This document shows, piece after piece, positions 8,632 through 16,491 of a stretch of 64,000 nucleotides of DNA (its first letter is position 1; every line of letters begins with the position of its first letter). The notes under the pieces were generated by a model. The model was given only the letters and a program-made list of their open reading frames with translations, was not told the DNA's origin and did not search any database. Origin of the DNA: Saprospiraceae bacterium (GTDB lineage: Bacteria; Bacteroidota; Bacteroidia; Chitinophagales; Saprospiraceae); contig JAIPBL010000026.1 of assembly GCA_021739645.1 (NCBI GenBank), positions 1-64,000 on the forward strand. Reading direction: 5' to 3'. The position numbers and the translations under genes were made by a program.

Positions 8632-9470
8632 TCAATTCCTAATGTTGTTTTTAATTCATCAAGCGAATTAGGTTTCACAAAAATTCTGTCATACGATGGC
8701 AAAACCTCTTTCTCATTTTTATTGTGAACCACCAAACAAGTTGAAGTATAACCGACTTGTTTAGCAAGTTCTATCATTTCGGCATTGTAACGACCTGCTG
8801 GAAAACAATAAGCGGTAACGGGCTTGCCCGTTATCGCTTCAAGCCATTGTTTTGATTTTTGCAGTTCGTTTAATGCTTTTACTTTATTCATATAGTCGGC
8901 AATTAATAATGAATGTGTCATTCCGTGCGAACCGATTTCAAAACCTTTGTCTGATAATTCTTTAAGTTGTTCAGCACTCATATAACTCACTTTGTTTTTT
9001 TGTGGTAATGTCTTGAAAAGTGAATTGAGCATTTTCATTTGATTTTCAGGTTCTGCCCAATAGAAATTTCGTTTTGTTGTTCCTGTTATATATTCTGTTC
9101 GTTCAGTTTCGCTCAAATTCATTTCATCAATACACTGATAATATATGTCAAGCGGTAAAGCCGTATTGTCTTTACACGGATTTACAACTGGAAAAAAAGT
9201 TGCTGTCCCATTAAACTTTAGAAGCGATGGCAAGGCAAATTCATAGTTGTCTAAGTAGCCGTCATCAAAAGTCAGTGCAACAAGTTTGTCGGTGCTTGTT
9301 CGCCTTGTCAGTTCTGAAACGGTTACAAATTGAAAGCCGTTGTCAGACAGGCACGATAAAACATTTTCAAAAAACTCTTGCGAAATAAGTGTTCCGAAAG
9401 TTGAATAAGCATTGGGATATGTGATTTGCTTCTCAGGTAAAACTCTATGAAACATCAGCACCTTAGCCAT
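8628..9470 (-). CDS. polysaccharide deacetylase (NodB family)
   Basis: The 280-residue protein shows NodB motifs: ALTFDDGYLDNY with the catalytic Asp pair, GSHGMTHSLL supplying the metal histidines, and YCFPAGRYN. Such enzymes remove N- or O-acetyl groups from sugar polymers. No signal peptide is visible, so it is expected in the cytoplasm like other enzymes that act on lipid-linked or nucleotide precursors. ATG at 9470 is preferred to the TTG at 9476. Its ends overlap both neighbouring genes, which supports one translationally coupled glycan operon. Confidence 0.85.
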   Translation of the reverse strand: MAKVLMFHRVLPEKQITYPNAYSTFGTLISQEFFENVLSCLSDNGFQFVTVSELTRRTSTDKLVALTFDDGYLDNYEFALPSLLKFNGTATFFPVVNPCKDNTALPLDIYYQCIDEMNLSETERTEYITGTTKRNFYWAEPENQMKMLNSLFKTLPQKNKVSYMSAEQLKELSDKGFEIGSHGMTHSLLIADYMNKVKALNELQKSKQWLEAITGKPVTAYCFPAGRYNAEMIELAKQVGYTSTCLVVHNKNEKEVLPSYDRIFVKPNSLDELKTTLGIE

Positions 9471-9966
9471 TGTCAAGGTGTTTTAGGATTTCATCAATGC
9501 TGTTTACTGGAATAAGTAAGCCGTTTTGTCTGTCGTCTAAGTTTTTGCCTGCGAGTTCCTTTGCCCAACCTTCAAATAATGTCACACAAAGCACTTTTTT
9601 TTCAAGTTGCCAAGCAAACGCAATTTCAGAAAGTGTCCCCGCTCCACCTCCTGCTGCAATTATGATGTCTGCTGTCCGCACGATGATAATGTTTCGTGCT
9701 ATGCCTTGTCCTGTTGCAACTGCTGTATCAATAAAAGGATTTGCGTTGTCCGATGTATCATCTGGTAAAATGCCAACTGTCTGTCCGTTGAAAGTGTCGG
9801 ATGATAGTTTAACGCCTTTGCAAACTGCTTCCATAAAGCCGCCAAGTCCACCGCAAACAAAAGTCCTGTCCTTTGTTGCAATATGTCGTCCAAGTTGCAC
9901 ACCAAAGTCGTAAAGTTCTTTGCTGCACATTTTATTGTTTGGTCCTATTATTCCGATTTTCTTCAT
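9463..9966 (-). CDS. TIGR00725/LOG-like Rossmann-fold protein
   Basis: The 167-residue protein has the nucleotide-binding pattern of the LOG/TIGR00725 group: KKIGIIGPN at the start, FVCGGLGGFMEAVCKGV, and GGGAGTLSEIAFAW in place of the PGGxGTxxE signature. Related LOG proteins are phosphoribohydrolases; the role of this branch is not known. It is the first gene of the glycan unit and overlaps the deacetylase gene, so it may act on a nucleotide or nucleotide-sugar used by the pathway (inference). Confidence 0.75.
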   Translation of the reverse strand: MKKIGIIGPNNKMCSKELYDFGVQLGRHIATKDRTFVCGGLGGFMEAVCKGVKLSSDTFNGQTVGILPDDTSDNANPFIDTAVATGQGIARNIIIVRTADIIIAAGGGAGTLSEIAFAWQLEKKVLCVTLFEGWAKELAGKNLDDRQNGLLIPVNSIDEILKHLDNG

Positions 9967-9980
9967 TCAGTTTCTTGTTT

Positions 9981-10070
9981 TTGTCGTGCGTTGGCAAAAT
10001 TCAAGCTCTTTTGGTTTTTGTGTCGGCTTTGTGCGTTGGCAAAACCAAATGTGCTTGAATGTGCGGTTGG
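9981..10070. repeat. hairpin repeat at the 5' side of the glycan unit
   Basis: Arms TTCAAGCTCTTTTGGTTTT (10000-10018) and AAAACCAAATGTGCTTGAA (10041-10059) pair with two or three mismatches. The left flank TTTTTGTCGTGCGTTGG matches that of the hairpin at 4408 apart from one base, and both have a loop containing TTGTGCG. The two hairpins bracket the four glycan genes within the B-C cassette. Any promoter of the operon must lie here or in site C. Confidence 0.6.
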
Positions 10071-10086
10071 CTGTCTTTTTACACTG

Positions 10087-10222
10087 ACCGATAACGGTTT
10101 CGGGCTTGGCGAAGGTGGCGATTTTCACCACAAATGTTAATGCGGAGAACTAAACTTTGATTAACCACAAATGTGTCTGCGGAGCGCTGAACCGCCACTT
10201 TTGCCAAACCCGTGTTACCTGC
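10087..10222 (-). other. attC-like recombination site C
   Basis: The 136 bp site has outer repeats ACCGATAAC (10087-10095) and GTTACCTGC (10214-10222). Arms GGGCTTGGCGAAGGTGGCG and CGCCACTTTTGCCAAACCC pair around a centre of about 80 bp. GTTACCTGC is the exact reverse complement of the left end of site D (GCAGGTAAC). The MarR gene stop lies 11 bp beyond the right end. Confidence 0.85.
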
Positions 10223-10233
10223 TGGTGTTTCTG

Positions 10234-10851
10234 TCATACCGTTTGTTTTTGCTTGTGTTCTGCACAGTCAATTCGTAATTCTGTGTCAGCAAGTTTTGTA
10301 TTTAAGAGTCCGCAAAAGTGTTCTTGTCCGTTTTTGTTTGCTTTATAAAAATGGCAAGTAAAACACATTCTTTGTATTGTTATAATTCCCGCTTTGTTCA
10401 AATGATTAATAATGTCCAACAAACTTAATAGTAAATTCTCTTTGTCAGTTGAATGTAGTTTGTCAATAGGGACTTGTATTTGTTTTGCAAATAAAGATGT
10501 CTGTTCGGCAATGTTTTTTCCTTTTTTAGTTAGGTTAATAATATAGCTCCTTGTGTCGTGTTGCTCGTATTCTTTTTTAATAAGCTGTTTTTGTTCAAGC
10601 GTTTTAATAGTGTCGCTGATGGTTGCCTTTGTCATATTAAACTCGTCAGCCAAATAACTTACTTTTCTTTTTTCGTCAGAGTGATGCAACAAGAAGATAA
10701 GCACCTGAACTTGAATTGGACTTAATGAAAATTCTTTGCTTTCATTCCAAAGTAAAACCCTAAAAGCTTGTGACACTCTTTCCAAAGAAGCAACAATTTT
10801 GCTTTCAATACTTGAATTCTGATGTGCTAAATCAAACGCTGATTTTTCCAT
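10234..10851 (-). CDS. MarR family regulator with cysteine-rich C-terminal tail
   Basis: The 205-residue protein has a MarR winged helix (about 45-130; LSPIQVQVLIFLLHHSDEK, NMTKATISDTIKTLEQKQL). After the usual end it continues with a tail holding four cysteines (MCFTCHFYK, HFCGLL, RIDCAEH), a possible zinc or iron-sulfur site. ATG at 10851 is preferred over the TTG at 10869. It is cotranscribed with a thioredoxin-like and a DUF2024 gene behind a promoter that contains a palindrome, so a redox- or metal-responsive autorepressor is a fair inference. Confidence 0.85.
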   Translation of the reverse strand: MEKSAFDLAHQNSSIESKIVASLERVSQAFRVLLWNESKEFSLSPIQVQVLIFLLHHSDEKRKVSYLADEFNMTKATISDTIKTLEQKQLIKKEYEQHDTRSYIINLTKKGKNIAEQTSLFAKQIQVPIDKLHSTDKENLLLSLLDIINHLNKAGIITIQRMCFTCHFYKANKNGQEHFCGLLNTKLADTELRIDCAEHKQKQTV

Positions 10852-10859
10852 ATTAAAAT

Positions 10860-11204
10860 TTACTTGCAATTTTCCATTTCGATTATAAAATAACCTTGTT
10901 TCTTAATGTCGGCTTCCCAATTAGGTCTTAAAGTCTCAACGTGGCAAAACCTGCATTCTTTTGATGTCAAAGGTTGGCCTTCTTGTCCTTTTGTTTTTAG
11001 ATACGCTTTGCCAAAATTATAAATTACAACTGTATCTTTAATCTCTTCAGGTGCAAGAATGTCAAAGTGCATTATTGCTCCGTCTTTTTTAGTTACATAG
11101 GTGTCCCAAACTGCTACTTTCATTTTACTTGTTGTTTTATTTTGTGTTTGGCTGAAACCTTGAGTGAAGATTAAAAGCAAAATAATGTTTAATAAATATT
11201 TCAT
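10860..11204 (-). CDS. DUF2024 family protein with signal peptide
   Basis: The 114-residue product is a DUF2024 protein, recognised from KVAVWDTYVTKKDGAIMHFDI and LTSKECRFCHVE, the latter with a CxxC pair. DUF2024 proteins are usually about 85-90 residues with no export signal; here a leader (MKYLLNIILLLIFTQGFSQ) precedes the domain, which suggests a periplasmic form. ATG at 11204 gives a clean signal peptide, better than the start at 11264. Function unknown; the neighbouring thioredoxin-like gene points to redox or thiol chemistry. Confidence 0.75.
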   Translation of the reverse strand: MKYLLNIILLLIFTQGFSQTQNKTTSKMKVAVWDTYVTKKDGAIMHFDILAPEEIKDTVVIYNFGKAYLKTKGQEGQPLTSKECRFCHVETLRPNWEADIKKQGYFIIEMENCK

Positions 11205-11269
11205 TTCTTCTTGATTTAGAATAAAATGCCCCACAAAGGTAGTTGTCCTAACTTTGTGAGGCAAGTTTT

Positions 11270-11503
11270 TTAACCTTTTACGTCAGCCATTGAAGCACCA
11301 AAATTAAGGTGCAATACATTACCATTAGGTGTTAGCAATGCCGGAACAGATTTTACTCCTGCTTTTTCTGCTTCTGCAATTCGGTTTCGGTCTTCGCCAA
11401 TGTGAACAAGTTCTACATTGTCCGCACCAATAAGGTTAACGATGTCTTGCTCTGCACTTAAGCAAACTGGACATCCTGCATGATAGAAAATTGATTTACT
11501 CAT
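11270..11503 (-). CDS. small thioredoxin/glutaredoxin-like protein
   Basis: The 77-residue protein has a thioredoxin-like fold with an N-terminal active site HAGCPVCLSAEQD (CPVC) and a conserved cis-proline region KSVPALLTPNG. It would carry out thiol-disulfide exchange or bind an oxidised substrate. It is the first gene of a three-gene unit with DUF2024 and MarR genes, directly after a promoter/operator at 11542-11572. Confidence 0.85.
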   Translation of the reverse strand: MSKSIFYHAGCPVCLSAEQDIVNLIGADNVELVHIGEDRNRIAEAEKAGVKSVPALLTPNGNVLHLNFGASMADVKG

Positions 11504-11541
11504 TTTTTAAAATTTAATTTGTTAAGACATTATTGTCGGTG

Positions 11542-11572
11542 CAAATATAGTTAGGGTAACTAACTATAACAA
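11542..11572 (-). promoter_or_regulatory. Bacteroidota-type promoter with embedded palindromic operator
   Basis: On the minus strand TTG (11572-11570) and TATATTTG (11549-11542) are separated by 20 bp, the -33/-7 layout of Bacteroidota housekeeping promoters. Between and overlapping them is a perfect palindrome, ATAGTTAG-GGTAA-CTAACTAT (11547-11567). A repressor bound there would block RNA polymerase. The MarR protein encoded by the third gene of the unit is the obvious candidate. Confidence 0.75.
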
Positions 11573-11648
11573 GTAAAAGTTTTCAACTGGTTAAAATTCA
11601 GGTCAAATTGGAAGTCTGTTTTGGTGGTTGGTGTCGTCTGCTACACTT

Positions 11649-11783
11649 GCAGGTAACGGGTTTCGGCTTGGCGATGTGGCGGAAATCGAAGCACAAATGT
11701 TCAGTTTTGCACAAAAGTTCAATCGAAGAACCGCCGTTGAATTTTGCACTTCAGCCGCCATATTGCCAAACCGATGTTGTGCG
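11649..11783 (-). other. attC-like recombination site D
   Basis: The 135 bp site runs from GCAGGTAAC (11649-11657) to GTTGTGCG (11776-11783). Arms CGGCTTGGCGATGTGGCGG and CCGCCATATTGCCAAACCG pair. GTTGTGCGT is complementary to the left end of site E (ACGCACAAC). The DUF262 stop codon follows 11 bp after its right end. Confidence 0.85.
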
Positions 11784-11794
11784 TTCGTTCTTTT

Positions 11795-13498
11795 CTACGT
11801 GGTGTATTTCGCAAGTTTTGTCAATATGATTTTTGCTCGCTCTTCGATAAAGCTTTCAAATTTATCTTCTGTCCATAATGTTTCGTCTGTCGGTATAAGA
11901 TGAAGTTTTGTAAATGCTACTTTGTCCACAACATAGGCTGGGTTGTTAATCCAAATTGAAAATGGTTTACCATTTTTATCTCCTCGATTTGTACGGTAGT
12001 CGATAAGTTGAAAGTTTTTTATACTATTGATTTTCGACCAATCATATTGTAAACTTTCCAAAATGGATTTTGGCATAATATGGTCAATATCGTTTGCCCT
12101 TATTGTTTTAGCTTGGTCATACATAAGGTAATAAACAAACGAACTGTCTAATTGGTCCAAATTGTTAGTGTCATACGATGTTGTAAATGTTATTGGGTGA
12201 TTTGTATAGACATGAAATAGTTCAGCAACAGGAAATGCTAAGTTTTTATGTTTTTTGCTTTCTTCTAAGAGTTTTCTAATACCTGTTTTATAAGGTATCC
12301 AACCTGCACCCTTACTTCTAAAAACACCATTAATTAATGAATGGAATAACCAATTTTTCATTTTTGGAAAATCGGTGTTACCTGTATCATATTTGTCAAA
12401 ATAAGTCAATACTGCGTTATTGTCAATTTGCTTGTGAAAGATATGATACGCAATAAAAAATAACGGAATAAATGAACGGTTGCCGTCCTTGTAATAGTCG
12501 TAGATTTTTGCACAATGCAAAAAGTCTTTCAGGCTTTTCAACGTACATTTAATTCTTTCACGATTTTTAATTGCAAAGTCTGCATCGCCCCCATCAATAG
12601 AAGCCATTTCTTTATTGTGGTTGTCTTGCAGAATAAAAATCAGTTTTATTAAATTGTCTTGTGAAAGTCCGATTTCTTCATAGCTTTCTAAGGTTTCTCT
12701 TAAAAAGCCTTCCATTTCCCACGCAAAACCCTTTAAAATTGAGGCAACTAAATCAAACGATGACAATTTTGTTCCTCCATCGTTTAGTCTTCTGAAAAGT
12801 TCTACAATCCTTTGCCTGTTGTCTAATTCAGGTAAATATTTGTTGATTACAACTTTAGAAACACCTAATGTTTCAGAGTTAATTACATTTTCGTAAAAGG
12901 CTAAAACATTTTCTTCAATATGCTCCTTTTTTTCATCGTCAACAATGTTGTGTGTTGCAATAATATCTTTTACAATCTGCTTGTACTTGCCCGTACTTTT
13001 GAGTTTTTCAAGTAATCCTTTTGCAGAATACCAAAAGTGTTCTGGGATTGTTCTGTCAATATTTTCTTTTGATTGTTTAGCTAATTTCGCACTGTCATTT
13101 TCAAATTTAAATTCAAATTCAGAATTAAAGTCGCTGTACAAATCAAAGTATAAAATTTTTCCGTTTATGCTACCTTTCAGACCTATGTAAAATGATTGAA
13201 GTCTTTGTTGTCCGTCAATTACAAAGTTTTGCAATTGTGAAAGTTTGTCAATTTGCCTCGAAGCAATTATATCACCGTCTTTTGTAAATGCTCGATAGTT
13301 AAATAATGGTTTGCTGTCTTTTTCTTCTTCGATAACCATAACGCCACCAAAACTGTCTCCTTTTAGAAGTGTGTCAAAAAGAAGTTCCATTTTGTCCTCT
13401 GTCCAAACAAGTGGTCGTTGGATTACTGGAAGTACAAATTTTTCGTCCGAAATTTCAGTTATGATGTCTGCTATTCTGTAAGTTTTCCAAATTGCCAT
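11795..13498 (-). CDS. DUF262 domain protein with HNH-like C-terminus (GmrSD-type)
   Basis: The 567-residue protein has an N-terminal DUF262 domain (LPVIQRPLVWTEDKMELLFDTL near residue 25 and the signature VIDGQQRLQSFYIGL near 95) and a C-terminal region with an HNH/DUF1524-like core (ANDIDHIMPKSILE, then the NFQLIDYRTNRGDK segment). This arrangement is that of GmrS/GmrD-type modification-dependent restriction proteins, which hydrolyse NTP and cut modified phage DNA. It is the only gene of its cassette, so it is a likely defence cargo. The activity is inferred from the family. Confidence 0.75.
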   Translation of the reverse strand: MAIWKTYRIADIITEISDEKFVLPVIQRPLVWTEDKMELLFDTLLKGDSFGGVMVIEEEKDSKPLFNYRAFTKDGDIIASRQIDKLSQLQNFVIDGQQRLQSFYIGLKGSINGKILYFDLYSDFNSEFEFKFENDSAKLAKQSKENIDRTIPEHFWYSAKGLLEKLKSTGKYKQIVKDIIATHNIVDDEKKEHIEENVLAFYENVINSETLGVSKVVINKYLPELDNRQRIVELFRRLNDGGTKLSSFDLVASILKGFAWEMEGFLRETLESYEEIGLSQDNLIKLIFILQDNHNKEMASIDGGDADFAIKNRERIKCTLKSLKDFLHCAKIYDYYKDGNRSFIPLFFIAYHIFHKQIDNNAVLTYFDKYDTGNTDFPKMKNWLFHSLINGVFRSKGAGWIPYKTGIRKLLEESKKHKNLAFPVAELFHVYTNHPITFTTSYDTNNLDQLDSSFVYYLMYDQAKTIRANDIDHIMPKSILESLQYDWSKINSIKNFQLIDYRTNRGDKNGKPFSIWINNPAYVVDKVAFTKLHLIPTDETLWTEDKFESFIEERAKIILTKLAKYTT

Positions 13499-13557
13499 AT
13501 AAATTTTTTGTCAGTTAGTTTTGAGGTTTAAGTTCGTGAGGTTGGTCGGTAGAATGA

Positions 13558-13691
13558 CGCACAACGGTCAAGTATAAGAGCAGTAGCGGATTTCAAGGCG
13601 ATTACCTATCCGTCACCACAAAAGTTTATTAGATGCACAGACCTTTGATTTACCACTTCACCCGCTATTGCTCTTATACAATGTTACCACC
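13558..13691 (-). other. attC-like recombination site E
   Basis: The 134 bp site has outer repeats CGCACAAC (13558-13565) and GTTACCACC (13683-13691), with arms AGTATAAGAGCAGTAGCGG and CCGCTATTGCTCTTATAC. The sequence from GTTACCACC onward is complementary over 14 bp, with one mismatch, to GCATTGGTGGTAAC at 17017-17030 next to the integrase. It is therefore the attC of the array's first cassette. Confidence 0.85.
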
Positions 13692-13732
13692 AGTGCTTCT
13701 TGTCCAAATTTAGAATAATTATTTCTTTTGAG

Positions 13733-15151
13733 CTATTGCTTTAAAAATTCGCCAAATTCGCCATATATTAATTTAACAGCTTTATTGTCCTTTGATATAG
13801 TAAAATGCTCGGTGATTCCGGGAGTCCATTCTATTAGTATCCCATTATTCTCAGTATCTAAATAGGCCAAACTAGTAAGTCTACCTAATGAGAATGTAAA
13901 CCCATTAGAAGTCTTGTCAATTATTAAATGACCATATTCTGGACTAAAATAAGTTCCTGTTAATTCATCTGTATTTTGATACGTGAATATGGTTCTTTCA
14001 GGTTTTATTTTTGAATATAATGGGTCAATAAATTGGGAAAACATTTTTATTTTTTCATCTGCCTCCAAGTCTTCATTAGCTACTAAATAGAAATATGCTG
14101 TAAGCATGGATGCTATTCTTTGACCGCCTAGACGCTCGTTCACAAATACAAAGACGCCAGTTTTCTTTTCGTAATTAAAAGACATAATAGATTCATAACC
14201 AGGGAAGCTTCCAAAATGGAAAAATAATTTCTCACCCATTAAAGTACCGTAAATCCAGCCGTTGCCGTATTCGTCCATTGTAAAAGGTCCCATTCTGTTT
14301 CCAACAGAGGTTCGGGAATCCAAATACTCCTTCATAAGTACTGAGCTAAAAACCTTCTGGTTGTCATCGGTAAAAATTCGCAACCACTTTGCCATATCGC
14401 CAAGAGTAGAATAAATCCCACCTGCCGAATGAAGTGTATTCTCTGATTTTCTTGATGAAATAGACTCGTTAGAATAATATTCAAAAGGCATCGTTTCTAA
14501 CCTTTGTTTGAAGTTGATATGCGAAGATGTTTCCCGCATACTAATTGGATTGAAAATATTTTCCTCAACGTAATCTTTCCAGTTTTTACCAGTAACTTCT
14601 TCTATAATAATTCCACCTAGTAAGTAGCCCAGATTACTATATTTAAAATCATAAGACAAAGTATCTTGTCTATAAACAGTAAATTTTAATAATTCTTTCA
14701 AATCGGAAGGAAACTCACCAGAATAAGCAGTTCTGAAAACCATCGGGTCATTTGATAATCCATGAGTATGTTGCATTAAATTTCTTATCGTTATTTTTTC
14801 TGCTTCAATTTGCGGTGGAAAATAGGATGATGGAATGTATTTGGTAATAGGGTCCGAGTAATTAATTTTCTTTTCAAACGCCAGCTTTGATAGAGACAAG
14901 CCAAGAAAAGCTTTGGTATTGGAAGCTATATAAATTGCAGTGGAATCAGTAAAAAGGTTTGTCTTATTCGCATAACCGAATGTTTTTTGATAAATAATTT
15001 CATTGCCTTTCACAGCAACGATTCCAATACCTTTTAAGTTATATTTTTCTTGTAAATTGGTAGTAATTGAATCTATTTTTCCAAAATTTTGCCCGAAACA
15101 AATTATGGATGTGCAAACAGATAATGTTAAAGTAATAATTAGATTTTTCAT
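13733..15151 (-). CDS. serine hydrolase, beta-lactamase class C / S12 family
   Basis: The 472-residue exported protein (signal peptide MKNLIITLTLSVCTSIICFGQ) has the S12 active site SNTK (YIASNTKAFLGLSLSKL), the tyrosine motif YSNLGYLLGG and a third-motif region HFGSFPGYE. A DUF3471-like segment follows at the C-terminus. Relatives are esterases, D-aminopeptidases and penicillin-binding-like enzymes; real beta-lactam hydrolysis cannot be concluded. It belongs to the first cassette with a broken GntR gene and an IS upstream, whose open frame runs into this gene's frame without a stop. Confidence 0.85.
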   Translation of the reverse strand: MKNLIITLTLSVCTSIICFGQNFGKIDSITTNLQEKYNLKGIGIVAVKGNEIIYQKTFGYANKTNLFTDSTAIYIASNTKAFLGLSLSKLAFEKKINYSDPITKYIPSSYFPPQIEAEKITIRNLMQHTHGLSNDPMVFRTAYSGEFPSDLKELLKFTVYRQDTLSYDFKYSNLGYLLGGIIIEEVTGKNWKDYVEENIFNPISMRETSSHINFKQRLETMPFEYYSNESISSRKSENTLHSAGGIYSTLGDMAKWLRIFTDDNQKVFSSVLMKEYLDSRTSVGNRMGPFTMDEYGNGWIYGTLMGEKLFFHFGSFPGYESIMSFNYEKKTGVFVFVNERLGGQRIASMLTAYFYLVANEDLEADEKIKMFSQFIDPLYSKIKPERTIFTYQNTDELTGTYFSPEYGHLIIDKTSNGFTFSLGRLTSLAYLDTENNGILIEWTPGITEHFTISKDNKAVKLIYGEFGEFLKQ

Positions 15152-15154
15152 TTT

Positions 15155-15335
15155 ATTTTATTTTGATTTATGACAAATTGATAGCTGCTTTTCCAATGCA
15201 ACTTTATTAGTTCAGTAATTGATTCCCCTTTTTGAATTAATTCTACTATGGTTTTGTGGTCTTCGTTCTTGGTAATGTTGGAATTTCTATTTTCATAAAC
15301 TGTAGTTCGAATAGAAATACCTGAGCCTTTAAATT
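15155..15335 (-). pseudogene. C-terminal fragment of GntR/FCD regulator, cut off by IS
   Basis: Left of the IS, the minus strand encodes an orphan FCD-like C-terminus: ISIRTTVYENRNS, then NEDHKTIVELIQKG and LIKLHWKSSYQF. It continues in type the regulator whose N-terminal part is right of the IS. Joining the two after removing one target duplication leaves the reading frame off by one base, so a small indel is present too. The fragment's frame runs into the serine hydrolase start codon. Confidence 0.65.
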
Positions 15336-15341
15336 CTTAAG

Positions 15342-16491
15342 TGTTAAGTTTCACAAGGTTGTTGTTTTGTCCCTTGCTTAATCCTTGTCAAATTTAGAAT
15401 TTTATTTTTAAAGTCAAAAGGTTTTTGTAAAAATATTTCTGGTTTAATTTCAAACCACTTTTTAATGGCATCATAAGGTGTTTTTACGTTTAGTTCTTTT
15501 CTTAAACCACTGTGCCTCCTGTAGAGATTATAAAACACCACAAACCTCATTAAATCATTGTTAATTTGTGCTATATTTTCGTAGTTGTATTTTTTTATGG
15601 TATTGTTTTTTATTGTACCATTTACCCTTTCTACCATTCCATTGGTTTTCGGAGTTCCAGGTTTTGTGAGCCTGTGATCAATGTTGTTTTGGCTACAAAT
15701 AGCATCTAATTTAGAAGGTTTGGGGCAATAATGTCCTTTTTTGGACTTAATTAATTTGTTGGTAAACTCCAATCCATTGTCTGTTAAAACGTGTGTAATA
15801 CCAAAAGGAAAAAAAGCGATACACTCGTTCATAAACTCCTCTGCATTCTCGGATGTTTTAGCATCATAAACCTTATAATATAGTGTTCTTGTGGCTCTGT
15901 CAATAGCTACAAAGAGATAATATTTTATACCATTTATCTTTGGCAGATAGGTAACATCAATATGAAGAAACCCGGGTTCGTACTCTTTAAATTTTTTTGC
16001 TTTATCTTTTTCTTTTTGAGGAACTTTATTAATTTCATTCCTCACAAATGTCCTGTAAACAGAACTTCTCATCGAATTGGGGTCTGTTGGAAAAACCATT
16101 TCAACTATATCGTCAAGCGCCCACCAAGTAGTAGTTCTAATGTGGACAGTAAGAGCTTGCTCTACCTCTGATAAGGAGTACTGGATTGAATGAGGTCTTG
16201 AGCTTTTATCTTCAAAATTTATTCTGTTTTTCCATTTACAAATCGTGTTCTTGGAAACAGCATATTTTTCAGAAAGTTGATTATTGCTTAAATTACTGTT
16301 GTGAATTAACGAACGAAAGTGTACATTTGTCTTTGCGTTAGAATGAATTTCTTGCTTCATAATATTTTGTTTTTTTAGTGAATTACAAAAGTAAGCAAGG
16401 AATCATTTTAACCTAAATCTCTCTCTTCTTTATTCCGCTACGCTCCATAAAGAAGAGAGAGATTTGAACAACAACGTAGTGAAACTATACA
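15342..16491 (-). mobile_element. IS481-family insertion sequence, complete
   Basis: The 1150 bp element has terminal inverted repeats starting TGTTAAGTTTCAC on the left and TGTATAGTTTCAC on the right, each continuing to GTTGTTGTT. Both ends are flanked by CTTAAG (15336-15341 and 16492-16497), read as a 6 bp target duplication (TTAA is also possible because the site is palindromic). It encodes one DDE transposase. It has split a GntR gene inside the first cassette. Confidence 0.85.
15344..16360 (-). CDS. IS481-type DDE transposase
   Basis: The 338-residue protein has an N-terminal helix-turn-helix (LSEKYAVSKNTICKWKN), a mid helical region and an rve-type DDE catalytic core: HIDVTYLPKI (first Asp), VLTDNGLEFTNK (second Asp) and TNGMVERVNGTIKNN (Glu). 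Its stop codon lies inside the left terminal repeat. Length and motifs are intact, so it may be active. Confidence 0.9.
   Translation of the reverse strand: MKQEIHSNAKTNVHFRSLIHNSNLSNNQLSEKYAVSKNTICKWKNRINFEDKSSRPHSIQYSLSEVEQALTVHIRTTTWWALDDIVEMVFPTDPNSMRSSVYRTFVRNEINKVPQKEKDKAKKFKEYEPGFLHIDVTYLPKINGIKYYLFVAIDRATRTLYYKVYDAKTSENAEEFMNECIAFFPFGITHVLTDNGLEFTNKLIKSKKGHYCPKPSKLDAICSQNNIDHRLTKPGTPKTNGMVERVNGTIKNNTIKKYNYENIAQINNDLMRFVVFYNLYRRHSGLRKELNVKTPYDAIKKWFEIKPEIFLQKPFDFKNKILNLTRIKQGTKQQPCET

Noticed and set aside
9470..9913. 147-residue plus-strand frame
   Set aside because: It is antisense to the LOG-like gene, whose motifs are clear. The frame is a shadow.
2906..13691. Reading sites A-E as ordinary terminators
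   Set aside because: They are much longer than terminators (about 135 bp), lack T-runs, have uniform size and show chained complementarity between neighbours, which terminators would not.
13733..15151. Antibiotic-resistance beta-lactamase
   Set aside because: The S12 fold is shared by many esterases and peptidases. SNTK and YSN alone do not show beta-lactam hydrolysis.
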